The notes under the pieces: generated by a model | The model's input: the letters and a program-made list of their open reading frames with translations, nothing else | What the model was told of the DNA's origin: nothing | The model's database searches: none | Shown: piece by piece, positions 11,641 through 36,225 of the stretch | Layout of the letters: the number at the start of each line of letters is the position of its first letter | Position numbering within the stretch: position 1 is the stretch's first letter | From: Angiostrongylus vasorum | Taxonomy: Eukaryota; Nematoda; Chromadorea; Rhabditida; Metastrongylidae | Assembly: GCA_018806985.1 (NCBI GenBank) | Contig: JADANN010000434.1 | Coordinates: forward strand, 1,860,001-1,924,000 | Direction of reading: 5' to 3' | DNA length: 64,000 bases | Made by a program: the position numbers and the translations under genes

Positions 11641-12189
11641 ATAATTTCCCTTTAAAGTTTAGAGATTAGAACTGAGTGCATCGATGTGGATTCTTTTGAA
11701 AAGATTTTCAGATGGCAGTTGACCGAGCGACTAGACTCGGATGCGCATTTAGCTTCTGCAATAGGTTCATTCCACCTTATGGGGATCCGTAAGTCATTAA
11801 CCATGTTTTTTTCTAGACTAATCTTGATTTCTAAGCAACTTTAGGCATGTCAATGTTGGCGTCCCAATCTATACGAACGGCACGTGCGACGCTTTTAATG
11901 ACACCGGTCACTGCGTCTACCTATGCAACACCATGGACATCTAAAATTTGAGTGCCGGTGCTCTTTAAAATGCGTGTTCTAAGACTTTTGAAAGCAAATC
12001 CTCTTATTATTATCTGTTATTCAACATTCGCGCAAGTCAATTATTTTCCATAATCAGAAAGCCAGCTTAGGTTCATAACAGGCATTGCTGTCCATTCATA
12101 GTATTTCGGTAATAAATGCATGTGAAAAGAACAATAATAAAACATTTAACGGCAACAGAACAAGATCGATTTTTTTTAATGATATACAC

Positions 12190-12578
12190 CTACTTACTTG
12201 ATACTTGAGTGGCCCGTCCTCAATGGTTGTGCGGGCTCCAGCATAATCTCCACATTTCGGAGATTTGCTGGTTATGCCGTTGTGATTCCCTGGAATCTCG
12301 AGGTTAGCCTGGCCAAAGTCTATTCCAGGTCTTCACCACCACAGGCAGTCGTAGCCATTGTGGATCAAAGGAAAATTTACCCCCATGCGACTGGTTCGAT
12401 ACCAGGACGGTGGTGGATCCTGGTATTGGTTTACTCTTAGCTAGGCTTCCTGATGGAAACGCCGGACTCCTTGTCAGTCTGGGAGATCCTGCCAAAGGAT
12501 GAGTGCCCCGCTGTACATCGTAGTCCGACACCTAGGAACAGCTTCCAGCAATGAAAAAGCGGTAAACCGTTGGGAGGA
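12190..12578 (+). repeat. Family B repeat
   Basis: Full-length. Shares a subfamily tail (AGTGCATTCGTGTC) with 56976-57367. A partial second copy of the 3' end follows at 12612-12705. Confidence 0.75.
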
Positions 12579-12611
12579 GATAAAAAAGCCTTTTAAAAAA
12601 AGTGCATTCGT

Positions 12612-12705
12612 GTCCGTGCCAGGGGATGAATACCACCCACCCCCTACATCGTAGCCCGACACCCAGAAACACCTCCCAGCCACGGTGAGGCGGTAAGCCG
12701 TTAGA
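12612..12705 (+). repeat. Family B repeat, 3' fragment
   Basis: Only the CGACACCCAGAAACACCTCC to GGCGGTAAGCCGTTA end is present, directly after a full copy. Confidence 0.6.
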
Positions 12706-13064
12706 GAACGATATATAGGGCGCGGATAAATTTCATTTTACTATCTATCAATGAATAAAAATGCTATCGGTTCCTTTCTTTTTTGAAAAGTGTGGTCAAT
12801 GTGCAAAAAAGTCGAATTATCTGAACACTACTTATCAGAATCCGTAAGAATTAGACCTTAATCTAAGAAAAAAGTCTGACCGCTATCTCGACCGACTCCG
12901 AATATCGTGATATTATCGTGGCACTCAACGCGTCAACGCGACCCGTAGACACTAATTTTTAGCTCCAATAAGATCTAAATTGTGCAAAAAGCGAAATATC
13001 TAAGCCCTACTTATCAAAAATCCATGAACAACCTTTCAAGTACTCTAAGCTGATGGAACCAATC

Positions 13065-13250
13065 TCAGCTTTTTTTTGACGCCAAAGAACAGTTCTTTTT
13101 GTTTCGTAAATCGAACCTCGTCTTCATACGGCGAAGTAATTGAACACATTTGGTTTCGTCCTGCAGGTCTATGATGTCTCCTAATGTATTCATTGCTGCA
13201 ACCGCATTAAAAAATTTTGGAAACTGATTATTAAAGAAATTTAAACCCAA
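13065..13250 (-). pseudogene. Unassigned ORF fragment
   Basis: The minus strand reads AMNTLGDIIDLQDETKCVQLLRRMKTRF... to a stop. The residue mix looks protein-like, but there are no splice context, neighbours or recognisable family. Either a relic or chance. Confidence 0.15.
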
Positions 13251-13349
13251 AATACCGTTTTACCAAAAGGTCACTATCACTTGGACTATCGCCCTAATGA
13301 AGCAAAGCCTGTCCTATAAATCTATCAAGTTCCCAATTGCTCATGTACA

Positions 13350-13740
13350 TTACTTACTCACTTGGATAATTGGACGGCTCGCCTTCACTGATTGTGCGGC
13401 CCACAGCATTTTTTCGGGGTTTTGCTGGTTTAGCCACTGTGGTTCACTGGAGTCCCGAGATCAGCCTAGCCAAAGTCTGCCCCAGCTCGTCACCACCACA
13501 GGCAGTCGCCGCCCTCGTGGGATCAGAGGGAGACTTGTCACTATACGATTAGTTTGATACCAGGACGGTAGTAGATCCTGGTATTCGTTTACTCTTAGAT
13601 AGTCTTCTTGATGGAAACGCCGGACTCCTTCTCAGCTTGGGAGACCCCTGCCTGTGGGATGAATCCTCCCTCTGTACATCGCAGTCCGACACCCAGGAAC
13701 TCCTCCCAGCCACGATGAGGCGGTAAACCGTTGGGAGGTA
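13350..13740 (+). repeat. Family B repeat
   Basis: Full-length. First part of a composite unit repeated at 24.1 kb. Confidence 0.75.
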
Positions 13741-14330
13741 AATAATCCAATCAAGGTCAATGCGCTATGCGCATAAAACAAATCGTCAAAAAAGTCTTTT
13801 GTACACTATTAGGTATAAAGAAAAGGTTTCCACGAGCTACGTCTTGCATAAGATCTGTGGTGAATAAAGTTGTCTGTTCTGTAAACTGGTTGAATGCAAA
13901 AATGTGGGAAATATACTCTTTCCAACAAAATAAACTACCGAAAAGAATATCTACAAGAAAGCTGAGATATGAGCCAACCTCAAATCTGAAGTGGGAGAAA
14001 GGCAAATGAAGACGTTCGATTGGTGTAGTGGACAGCACCCGAGCCACCGGTATGGGTTAACCGCGAAATCTAAGGGTAACTGAGGTTCCCAGTTTTGCTC
14101 ATTTCTCAGCATCGATGTACTTGTGCTTCACATTTCCTGCCATGAAGAAAGAATTAGCAGCAAACAAAAGTTCAAAGAGTGTAGTTTTTAACCGAAAGAA
14201 TATTCAGTGAGATAACATTCAGGCTTATTCTATCCCACCTGCTAAAGCATTTGCTGATATTAGTCCATGAAGGAAGTTGTGCATACCACGAAATAACACA
14301 TGTGATTACTAAAGGCCAACACAGCTCAGT
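13740..14330 (+). repeat. Composite repeat unit, copy 1
   Basis: This follows a family B copy, and the whole ~970-bp block recurs at 24121-25090. It contains a tRNA-like GATTGGTGTAGTGGACAGCA and ends in ATTTCTCAGCATCGATG. Confidence 0.7.
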
Positions 14331-14394
14331 TAAATAGTGTACTGATGAAAATTACGCAGTCTGAAAGGTTATCGGCCAAGGTTGGAAATCTTTG

Positions 14395-14595
14395 CCAGTA
14401 ATAAAGGATAAATTTCTCGGTGACCATTCATCCCTGAGGGATGCGCCATAAATTCGATTTCATCAAGCAAGGTTACTGGGTGACTGAGTGCACCTCTGGT
14501 CTATAAATCGACTGGCCGTGGTGGTCGGCAGGATGTGCATGATCGAACACTTGTGTATTGAAGTGGAGCTGTCATCACTGCGCTACAAGTGCCGC
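14395..14595 (-). repeat. Family A SINE, divergent
   Basis: The tail and part of the body are recognisable (ATCCCTGAGGGATGCG). The head is diverged. Confidence 0.5.
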
Positions 14596-14599
14596 TTCA

Positions 14600-17390
14600 C
14601 CGTCTCCAATATATTAAATAATCGTTGACAAAGACGGAGAATAACGTAAGCATTGCCATTCTAGCACGGGCCTTTAACTGCATCTTTCCTATCCATGAAA
14701 AATATTTCATTAGCTAGTCGGGGGAACACGCAGCACAATGGTTAGAGATACTTTGCAAGACATACGAGGTCATAAGTTGGAGTCGGGTGCTAGCCGAGCC
14801 TCCAACTTACGAACCTTCGCAGATTTCCACCGGACTATTCTAAGATCATAGAAACACTGATTTTATAAATCTACTGCCCATCTCAAGTCATTATTTTGAC
14901 AGAATATATATTCAACTACGTTTATATTTAATACACTCGCGACGACGTCTGATATCTCGATGCGTTCCGACAGGAAGGTGCCTAATTTTTGCACAACTGG
15001 CTATGACACATATGCAAGTCATGTCGGCCATGTGTCCCGTTATAAATAACCTCTGTTGAGGTCACGTCGTCGCAAATCTGTTAATGAAGTTGAATTCATA
15101 ACGCATCGCTAAGGGCTTTCAACCTCATACAGTTAATTATAATGTAGTTAAATTCATAGGTGGTCGAGCTACCGAAGAGTTACAGTAGTCCTTGAAAGCG
15201 TGAATAACATCGAAAGTCGCAGTATAATCCACGAGGAAAAGTGCGAATTCGAAATATTTGATTGTCATTTGGCATGTCGTTGTTTTTCGTGAAGCGTTCC
15301 TCAAAACGTGAATTCTGCGACGAAGTAAAATGACACCAATAAATGCGATTGTTGCTTGACGTGTCGTTGTAGTAATGATGTAGACCCTTAGGGCAAAGTC
15401 ACTATTTGTGTGTTCTTTTCTCTTCTAAATAAGCTGAGATCCAAGTTTGTCGCGTTAATTAAATTCATCAAGATGCGCCGTCATGGACGTGTTCCATCTA
15501 AAAACTTGCTATGTGAAAAGCTTTTTCGGACTGTGAAGTGATAATTGCCGGGAACCCGTCAATGAAGGAAACGTCGGCGTTTCATCGCGTTGAACTCCTG
15601 TCTGCTACTATTCAATCAATCAGTTAATCAGACACCTGACCAGTAAAGGGCTTGATCTCCCTGGGCTCCGAGTTGAACGAGTAACCGATCCCACAAATTG
15701 TGACGCTAAGGACCTCTTTCGGTAACCTCAATGATACGGATGTAATGTGTAGGTTGAAATCACTTGAGCTTTTTTTTATGCACCTCACAACACAACAAGA
15801 AGAAGAAAACCGTAGCTGAATGCAGTTACTATCGAATATTTGCTTCTTTCCCATAAGTGCATCTTGACCAGGCAAAGTAGTTTTTCCTTCTTTTTCGAGT
15901 AAAGAAAAAAGCTCACGACCTTACAATTTTAACGAACCCCGTCGTTAACAGAATTGCAGCCATAATAGGTATTGATCAATCGTTAAATTCTTTGTCGCGT
16001 TCGTTAAACTGACACCGATTTCACCTTGGCCTTTGTATCGACTTAACCCTTCGTCGGCCGTTTATCGATAGCCCGTGACTGAGCTGATGGGTCCATGTTT
16101 GACGAGCGGGCGAACCCGATGACTGAAACCGCCGCTGACCAATATTTGACTTCCTGGTGATGGGTGGGTGACCTTTGCCTCAATCGGCGGCAGCAGCTCC
16201 TCCTTCATTAAACCGCGCCCCCTCTCGCTATCTGATAACAAAGCTCTATGAAGATCGAATGATTCCATTAGCCTTTCCTGATCTATATCTGTCTTCTACA
16301 GAGTTCTTCACTCACCTATTTCTCTTTTATGTTTTACACTACAGTGCTAGTTTAGCCAAAGTATTAGGAAGTTCTGCTTTCTTCAGATATTCTTCTACAC
16401 ATCTAACTTTCGGAAATTCTGAATGAATCTCATTCTATCAAGGTTAAGCTCGTTATCATATCATAGATACAACGAAATAAATCGTTTCCTGTTCCGTCTA
16501 ACGTCTGGACAAGGTTTTTACAGTGGAATACTTCATATTCATCTCATCGTTTTCACTTCATTGACCTATTCACAATATACAAATATCCGTTTAGATTCAG
16601 TGTTGTTCCCTGCTCTAAAAGATTTGTATGTTTGAAAAGACCTGCTTCCAGATAACTTGGGTATTTCGTATCAGCTTCCCACATTGAACTGATTTCTCTG
16701 AAAACACGCTCACAGCGAAGGGGGTTGTTGAGTCGGTTTTTTCTTTTTTTCCTTAGAAATTCACCGAGACCGTAAATGTGAATTTGACCTTGATGGTGTT
16801 TTTACCCAAATGCAGCTGACGTTCGCAGAACATTCGTCGACCGAATGACGCACTGAAAATGATAGAGATATTCGGTTAGCCGGTCTGGATATCCATCCCG
16901 GCGATATTTTTCCGCACCGATGACGCAGTGGCCTCTTTTTGAAGACGCCCGTTTTTAAAACATTCTGTTTTGTACTATGGAAGTTGATGTCATCTCTTAT
17001 CGCTTTTTTTATCCCTCCACTGTTATCATCATGATTTTCTTTTATGAGAATTACGCAAACATATATACCATAACCATGGCGGATCTTCCCTAATGTGACG
17101 GGATCTCGAGCCGGTTTGTCGCGATGCTACTTGGTTAGGTTAAGCGCGGATCAAGGGCGACCAGGAAATGCGACCTCCATCTTTGTTGGGTAAACTGATT
17201 GATATGCTTTGTATACATGTAGTCATACTCGTGAAAAAAATCAGCAGATAAGTGAGTAGCAAGTGTATAGGTGACAGTTCAGAGAAGTCTCCAACTAAGA
17301 AACCTCACCCCTGTTCCGGAAATTCGAAGCAAACTATCTGCAAACATTCGACCACCCAAGAGAAGTGCGGAAATCCCTAAATGGATACCT
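14600..17390. other. Gene-poor stretch upstream of src-2
   Basis: AT-rich sequence with only short open frames. No family A-D copy or conserved exon recognised. Any distal src-2 promoter or outron would lie here or in 17853-17923. Confidence 0.4.
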
Positions 17391-17392
17391 TC

Positions 17393-17852
17393 TTAGACAA
17401 AAAAGAAAATAAGGTTGTGGAGTTTGTGGATCTCGAGCGAGGAGAACCCATGTAGTGCATTCTTGATGTGTGCTAGAGACGAATGGGAAAAGCACTGGAA
17501 CCCGCTGAAGGCACACAATGGTCAACGAGACTTCAAGAGACGACAGTAGGCCCAGTTAATTAGGCTTTCCATTCCTTCGGAAAAAGCAGTTCACGATGAA
17601 GAGGACTGCTTGCTTCGGTGAAACTGAAATTTTACCTTACGAACTCTCTTCGATGAGCTGAATCGAGACACGTTTTTGATGTTGCACGGGTCTCTGTGAA
17701 TTCATCTTCTCCAAGGCCGTTTTCGTTGTTTTTTTTCCATCAACAGTTGGCCCATCCAAAGATGATAAATCTTTCATCGTTTCATTCTTTTCTTGTTTTT
17801 CATTGAAAGTTTCGATTCGGCTAAATATTTGTGGAAATAATATATTATTCAT
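17393..17852 (-). CDS. Unassigned small gene divergent from src-2
   Basis: Exon 1 is 17852-17641: an ATG ten bases after TTTACTAG, 70 codons rich in Lys, Glu, Thr and Gln, and a GTAAGG donor. A plausible exon 2, 17504-17393, starts after CTTCAG and joins in phase to give SGFQCFSHSSLAHIKNALHG and about 15 more residues before a stop, about 107 residues in all. No family is recognised. The bias and splice signals favour coding for exon 1; exon 2 is weaker. It starts 71 bp from the src-2 ATG, suggesting a shared bidirectional promoter. Confidence 0.35.
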
Positions 17853-17923
17853 TCTCTTTCTAGTAAATACTCTTCCTAACTCATCAACTTATCGATGTCA
17901 TCGACCGACTGATTACTAGCGAA

Positions 17924-31160
<13,237 letters not shown>

Positions 31161-31559
31161 TACTGCATTCAGTTGATCTAGGCCGCTGTGCCTTCTGAGG
31201 AATGGTGGTTTCCAGCTACTCTCGAATTGTATCTATAAACCTTATTTTCAAGTACGGACTTTAATTCCCTAAATATAGGATAACTAGTGGCTTGAAGACC
31301 ATCTTGACATCTGTTATAATAGCAATCATAGTGGGTTATGATTACGAGTATTCCAAGCATTTTGTTGCTGATTTTCTGTAGCGTAAAAGTGTTGTTTCCC
31401 TCCTCCCTAGTCATCTGCTCATCATTTCTTTTTATTATTATAGTTATATCCTTCATTCTGTCATCATGTAAAGACGCACTATCAATCACCTAGACATCTC
31501 ACGCCTCCAACTTGCTTGTTAAAATTTTACCATCACTACCAACCACTAGTCGCTAAATA

Positions 31560-31890
31560 TAGGAGTGGATATCTCAGTGGTATTAATGGTGTTCACTAAA
31601 CACTAGGTTCAAGCTCGTCCCAGGTCAATCAAACCATTCATTCCACTATGGCTGGTAAGTTTACACCAGACTTGCCAGGGATGAGTTCTCTCTCTTTAAT
31701 ACATAAAAAATCGCACCGAATTGTTACGAAAATCTGGAAGCGCTCTAGCACAGCTATCCTAGGATTGAAGAAAACTAAAAAACCTAGAGCACCAGCTGAA
31801 CCAACACGCAAAATTTGAAGACATTCGTGAGTGACGGACACGAGGAAACAAATCGAATATAGGAAGTACCGAGATTTCCACAATAAGTGA
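31560..31890 (+). repeat. Family D SINE
   Basis: The head has GATATCTCAGTGGTATTAAT and GGTTCAAGCTCG. The body resembles the 6.7-kb copy. Confidence 0.55.
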
Positions 31891-32268
31891 TATCAGTTAA
31901 CAAAAAATAAAAAACAAATATTCGCTAAGCATATGTCACTCAGCCTATGTCATCCTAGAAATTTTGCCAGAATCTTCAACCCCTGTAATCACACATTGAG
32001 AAGCCTTCATAAGGAGCAAAACCAGCTCACATTAAGTAGTCCTTCCATAAAAGTTCTAAGAATTTCGAAAACTGGGCGTGGAACAGGGTAACGATATAGT
32101 CGTATGCTTGCAACATACCACAAATAGGAAATGAACATCACGACTGTCCAATGCACCTATCTGTACCTTCATCAATCGTTGCGTATTTCAAGACGACACC
32201 ATTCATTCGAGGAACCAGCGAGCTTCATTCTGTATCAAAATTTTTATTTGTAACTCTTTTTTCGCAAA

Positions 32269-32551
32269 GGCGGTGTAGCGCAGTGGTCGGAGGCGCCCTG
32301 CAACAAACACGGTAATCGGACCCCGCGCCCATGGCAGACCAAGCCTTCCATCCCTCCGGGGTCGGCGAATTGGTACCAGACTTGTTTGGAAAGATAACAG
32401 CACTTGCTCGATACATCGGTAGGCCACCGCGTGCCATTGTAAAAGCCAGATATGCATTCAATCACCTCCAAACGATGCTTAATGAAGTCGAATGCATGGC
32501 GCACCCCTCAGGAATTGATCAACACGGAGAGCTTCAGAGCTTTATTCTTTT
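32269..32551 (+). repeat. Family A SINE
   Basis: Full-length copy close to consensus, downstream of src-2. Confidence 0.75.
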
Positions 32552-33251
32552 TTCACGGCGAGAAGGTAGCTGATGCAATTGGGTTGTGCCGAGGCATGCC
32601 GTTGCAGACAGCTGTGTTACCAGATGGAAATGTCGAACACAATCTCATCACGGCAGAATGTCGTTTAAAGATTGAAAGAACCTGCTGAAATGGTGAATTG
32701 CTTTAACTGGTGTAGCAGTGACACTGTAAGGATTCTGATTGTTACTGGCATCAGAAAGATACCGAGTTTTAGTTGATAGCCAGGTTAATCTACGATGTTC
32801 GTCATGACTTCCGACCTAATACAAAGCATTCTGGCCAAGTTATGACAGCAATAGCATTAGAATGTTATGAAGATTTCCTATCAAAAAATTCAACGAGCGA
32901 CGTTGTTTTCTATGAACCAGTTCCTCGATGTTTCCTATCAAAGATGCAATAATTTCTGAAACGTTATTTCCTTGAGATTGACGACTTATACCTCTCTTTA
33001 CACGTAATCATATTCACGCGCTCACACGGTATGGTTTGAGTCAACGAATTGAAGCCTGTACTCCGATCCCGGCAAGATCTGCAATAAATTAGCTGGGAAG
33101 CACATGATCGACATCTCCAAAACCTTCCACGTCTTCTGCCAGATAATCCGGCTAGTTACCACTCCATGGTGTTCAAATAGCGCTTTGACATCTAATTTAC
33201 AATTGTTCATCATCACCGTCACGCTTATGAGGGAACCCAGGAGGACAACTC

Positions 33252-33562
33252 GCTTACTTACTTGGATACTTGGATGGCCCATTCTCAATGATTGTGCCGG
33301 CTCCAGCACAAATTCCATTTTTTTCGGACTTTTGCTAGTTTAGTCATTGTGGTTCCCTGAAGTCCCGAGGTTAGCCTGGTCAAAGTCTGCCCCAGGTCGT
33401 CACCACCACGGGCAGTCGTAACACTTGTGGATCGGGAGAGATTTGCCACCATGCGACTGGTTTGATACTAGGACGGTGGTGGTTTACTCTTAGCTGGCCT
33501 TCCTGATGGAAACGTCGGACCCCTTCTTAGCTTGGGAGACCCTGCTGGAAAGATGAATCCCC
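33252..33562 (+). repeat. Family B repeat, 3'-truncated
   Basis: Runs from the ACTTACTTGG start to the AGATGAATCCCC region, then passes straight into a family D copy. Confidence 0.65.
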
Positions 33563-33870
33563 TGCCCAGCACTTCCCGCATTCAATTTTTTTCCCTCGCA
33601 TCGATGATCCACGAAGGTCTTCCAACTTTTTACGTGTGGCTTCCGTTGCTGCTTGAAGATTGACCTTGAATGTCGTAGAATGTTGGCCGAGTCGATTCTC
33701 TCTGGAGTCCTGCAAACAGCGAACATTTTCCACGCAAGCGCGGTCCTTCTTCCTCGACCCCAGAGTGATAAGGTGCTTCGTGGGCCCAGTGCTGGTTCGA
33801 ATCAGCATCGTGCTCGTGATGAGCGGCATCACTACCACTCTGCTGCCCCTTCGTCAGGAACACTGAGTAG
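33562..33870 (-). repeat. Family D SINE
   Basis: Antisense copy abutting a truncated family B element. Body phrases match 63740-63990. Confidence 0.55.
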
Positions 33871-33909
33871 CGCGAATGTAGTCATTGAGTTTAACAATCA
33901 ACAAAACTA

Positions 33910-34000
33910 CCACTACGATGGTGAAATATTTGCAAGACTTCGATCCCAGGCCAGATAGAACCTGTGATCACCCTTTCCGGGATTTCAAGTGTTAAGGTCG
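33910..34000 (+). repeat. Family C repeat fragment
   Basis: GATGGTGAAATATTTGCAAG followed by a decayed core. Confidence 0.45.
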
Positions 34001-34266
34001 GTAATTTAACAATTTCCATTACAAAAGTAATGAGTCACGTACTGCTGTATAGAATGACCTTTTAAAGAATACTCATGGGAAGCTCAAATCCACGCGTTCG
34101 GTTACGGAACCATCCAAATTTCGATGATGGATATCAGGCAAAAGTTGGGAACAGTTCGAAATGAAAACATTCACCTCGATCTATGCATTGTATCCAATGC
34201 TCAACAGTACAGCTCATCCCCATCCGAGGCGACTTTCTTCAAATGAGTAACGGTTTTTGAACCTTA

Positions 34267-34515
34267 CTACATATTGAGTGTAATCATTGCATAGTCATTA
34301 GCTCTACAGTATCTGATATAATTTTTCGTAACTAAACGGAACTTCACGAAGTATGACCGGTCCCATCGAATTTTCCACTTAATTGCCAAGTTGTTGGTCT
34401 GACATGATTTTTCCATGAATTCTCGGAATCTCACGCAGACATTCCCAGACATTCGTTGGTCCTTAAGGAAAGCGTTCCCCTCCGTGCAACTGGAATTCTT
34501 ACGGAACTGATGCAT
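34267..34515 (-). pseudogene. Unassigned ORF fragment
   Basis: The minus strand encodes NVCVRFREFMEKSCQTNN... through YCRANDYAMITLNM and a stop. It partly overlaps a family B relic at its 5' end. No family recognised; weak evidence. Confidence 0.15.
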
Positions 34516-34519
34516 TTGA

Positions 34520-34665
34520 TTTCAGCTGCGTTTCCAGAAGGAAATCCCCCGATATTCAGCTTGGGTAATCTTGTTGAGAAATGAACGATAAGCTTCATCG
34601 GGAACCTCAACGAGATACCTAAGGGCATTCTCAAACACGATGAGGCGGTAAACCACTTAAGGAGA
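34520..34665 (+). repeat. Family B repeat relic
   Basis: Only GCTTGGGTAATC and the GATGAGGCGGTAAACC end are recognisable. Confidence 0.4.
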
Positions 34666-34859
34666 CGATTTACTATTATGAATCCTAAGTCCCAAATGCA
34701 TCGAGATGTTTCCGAAAATAGAATGAAGGTGACCAATATTCTTCTTATTCATAAACTTAGCGAACTTCTTAAATACGCGTCCATCCGAATCACTGGAAAC
34801 TCACTGGAAATCCTCTATACTTTGCTCGTTTGCTGTAATGAGTGATATCGCTATTTCTC

Positions 34860-35243
34860 CCAACGCTTTACCGCATCATGGCTGGGAATTGTTCAGGGTG
34901 CCTGGCAGCGATGTGCAGTAGAAGGATCCATACCTCTAGCAGAGCATTCCAATCTGAGAAGGAATACTACGTTTCCATCAGGAAGCCCACTTAAGAGTAA
35001 ACCAATACCAGAATGTACCACAGTTTTGGCATCGAACTAGTCGCATGGTGGAAAATCTTCCTCTGATCCACAAGCGCGGAAAGTGCTTGTGCTGGTGACG
35101 ACCTGGGTCAAACTTTGACTTGGCTGACCTCGGGACTCCAGAGAAACACAATGGCTAAACCAGCAAAACTCTGAAAACGTGGAAATTATGCCGGGTCCCT
35201 GCGCAATTAATGAAGACGGCCCTTTCAAGTCTCCAAGTAAGAT
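34860..35243 (-). repeat. Family B repeat
   Basis: Full-length antisense copy. Confidence 0.7.
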
Positions 35244-35612
35244 ATCGCTGTTTTACGATGTTCAACAACAATAACAAGAAGTTTCATGGATAGAGACAAC
35301 AGCTGTGCAGGTATTTCCCATTATCCAGACATTTTCATACAAATTTCGGTTGAAAATGAATTGATAAATTCGTTTAAATTCAATTTTGAAAAGAGTATAC
35401 AACGAAATACTACTGGTCTGGTAATCATCGCTCGAATTGCTCGCTCTAATCGACTAAGTTACGATCGATATACTCGGCCATGGAGCCGCTTGCGACACAT
35501 TCCAGAACTTGAATCTCATAGTTGCAAAGTAACAACCAGTATAACGTGGCGCTTTCTAAGGAGAATGACACTGAGTGAACTTTGTTTTCAATATCTCGGA
35601 TGTCTGATGCCG

Positions 35613-35714
35613 CTAGTGTTTCCTAACATCTCTGTGATGCTCCTCTTTCGCGACGTCGCGCGCGTCGTTTCGTCCGAGTTTGTTCCCATCGGCTTTCTGA
35701 GCGTCTCGATCCAT
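35613..35714 (-). CDS. Possible first exon of a gene divergent from SRRM1
   Basis: An ATG lies two bases after CTTCAG. It opens a charged 33-codon frame (MDRDAQKADGNKLGRNDARD...) with a GTTAGG that could be a donor near its end. A second frame through the same bases (RKRSITEMLGNTSGIRHPRY) is equally open, so the true frame is uncertain. It sits about 510 bp from the SRRM1 start. Confidence 0.22.
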   Translation of the reverse strand: MDRDAQKADGNKLGRNDARDVAKEEHHRDVRKH

Positions 35715-35847
35715 GTCTGAAGCAGGAGTCGAGTATTTGCTACGTTTGGAGTTTTTCCTTAAAAGATGGTCCTTACGATAATGTTTCCCTATGGTACGTA
35801 CCGTATTAGGCTCGTTTTGTATACTCACGCTCGCGATACAGCCAGAA

Positions 35848-35990
35848 TGGGGCTGAGATATTTGCAAAAATCCGGACCGCAGTTGTCTGCGGTGGGGAAT
35901 GAACGCGCTATTACCCTTTCCGAAGGTTAACGCGTTCACCACCACACCATGCGGGTCCTTCGTTTCGCGTTTCTCGCAGCTAGTTTTTCT
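35848..35990 (+). repeat. Family C repeat upstream of SRRM1
   Basis: Single copy from GGCTGAGATATTTGC through CACCATGCGGGTCC. Lies between the possible divergent gene and the SRRM1 start. Confidence 0.65.
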
Positions 35991-36214
35991 TACCTACTAT
36001 TTTCTTCGGTTTCGGCTACTTACAGTTTGACTATTCATGCAAGAAACATGTGTCGAGTGTTCATTTTTTATGGAAGTCTTTCCTTTTTTTGGTTTCTACA
36101 CCGATGTTTTTCAGTGATCTCGTTGTTTTTTTTTCATATCTACGTTGTAGTCATCCTCCAGCTGTCTACATTCTACACATCTCTTCCCATTTTTCACCAT
36201 CGATACCATAATTT

Positions 36215-36225
36215 TTTTTTCCAGA
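36215..36225 (+). promoter_or_regulatory. Likely spliced-leader trans-splice acceptor of SRRM1
   Basis: A run of T ending in CCAG lies two bases before the SRRM1 ATG at 36226, with no upstream ATG exon in frame. In nematodes this layout marks an outron acceptor. Inferred from sequence only. Confidence 0.5.

Larger units (their letters stand above)
10456..11944 (+). pseudogene. CAP/ASP-like (SCP/TAPS) secreted protein gene, apparently interrupted
   Basis: Candidate exons: 10456-10533, a signal-peptide-like MSPLVAILVLVFVRLVFS; about 10682-10829, FKCHSEDSLL...HNALRS, resembling the first helix and HNxLRS motif of CAP proteins; 11712-11788, MAVDRATRLGCAFSFC, like the CAP motif preceding GCA...C; and 11845-11944, ending in a Cys-rich CDAFNDTGHCVYLC tail and stop. 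An AATAAA is at 12112-12117. The last two exons join in frame. The first two do not join cleanly by the best donor, and the core CAP exons with the HFTQ-type motif are missing where a Penelope-like fragment (10898-11640) sits. In strongylids ASP proteins are abundant secreted proteins. I read this as a broken gene. Confidence 0.5.

Noticed and set aside
32203..32573. Several overlapping 80-100 codon ORFs on both strands
   Set aside because: All are frames through one family A SINE, and equivalent peptides appear at every copy.
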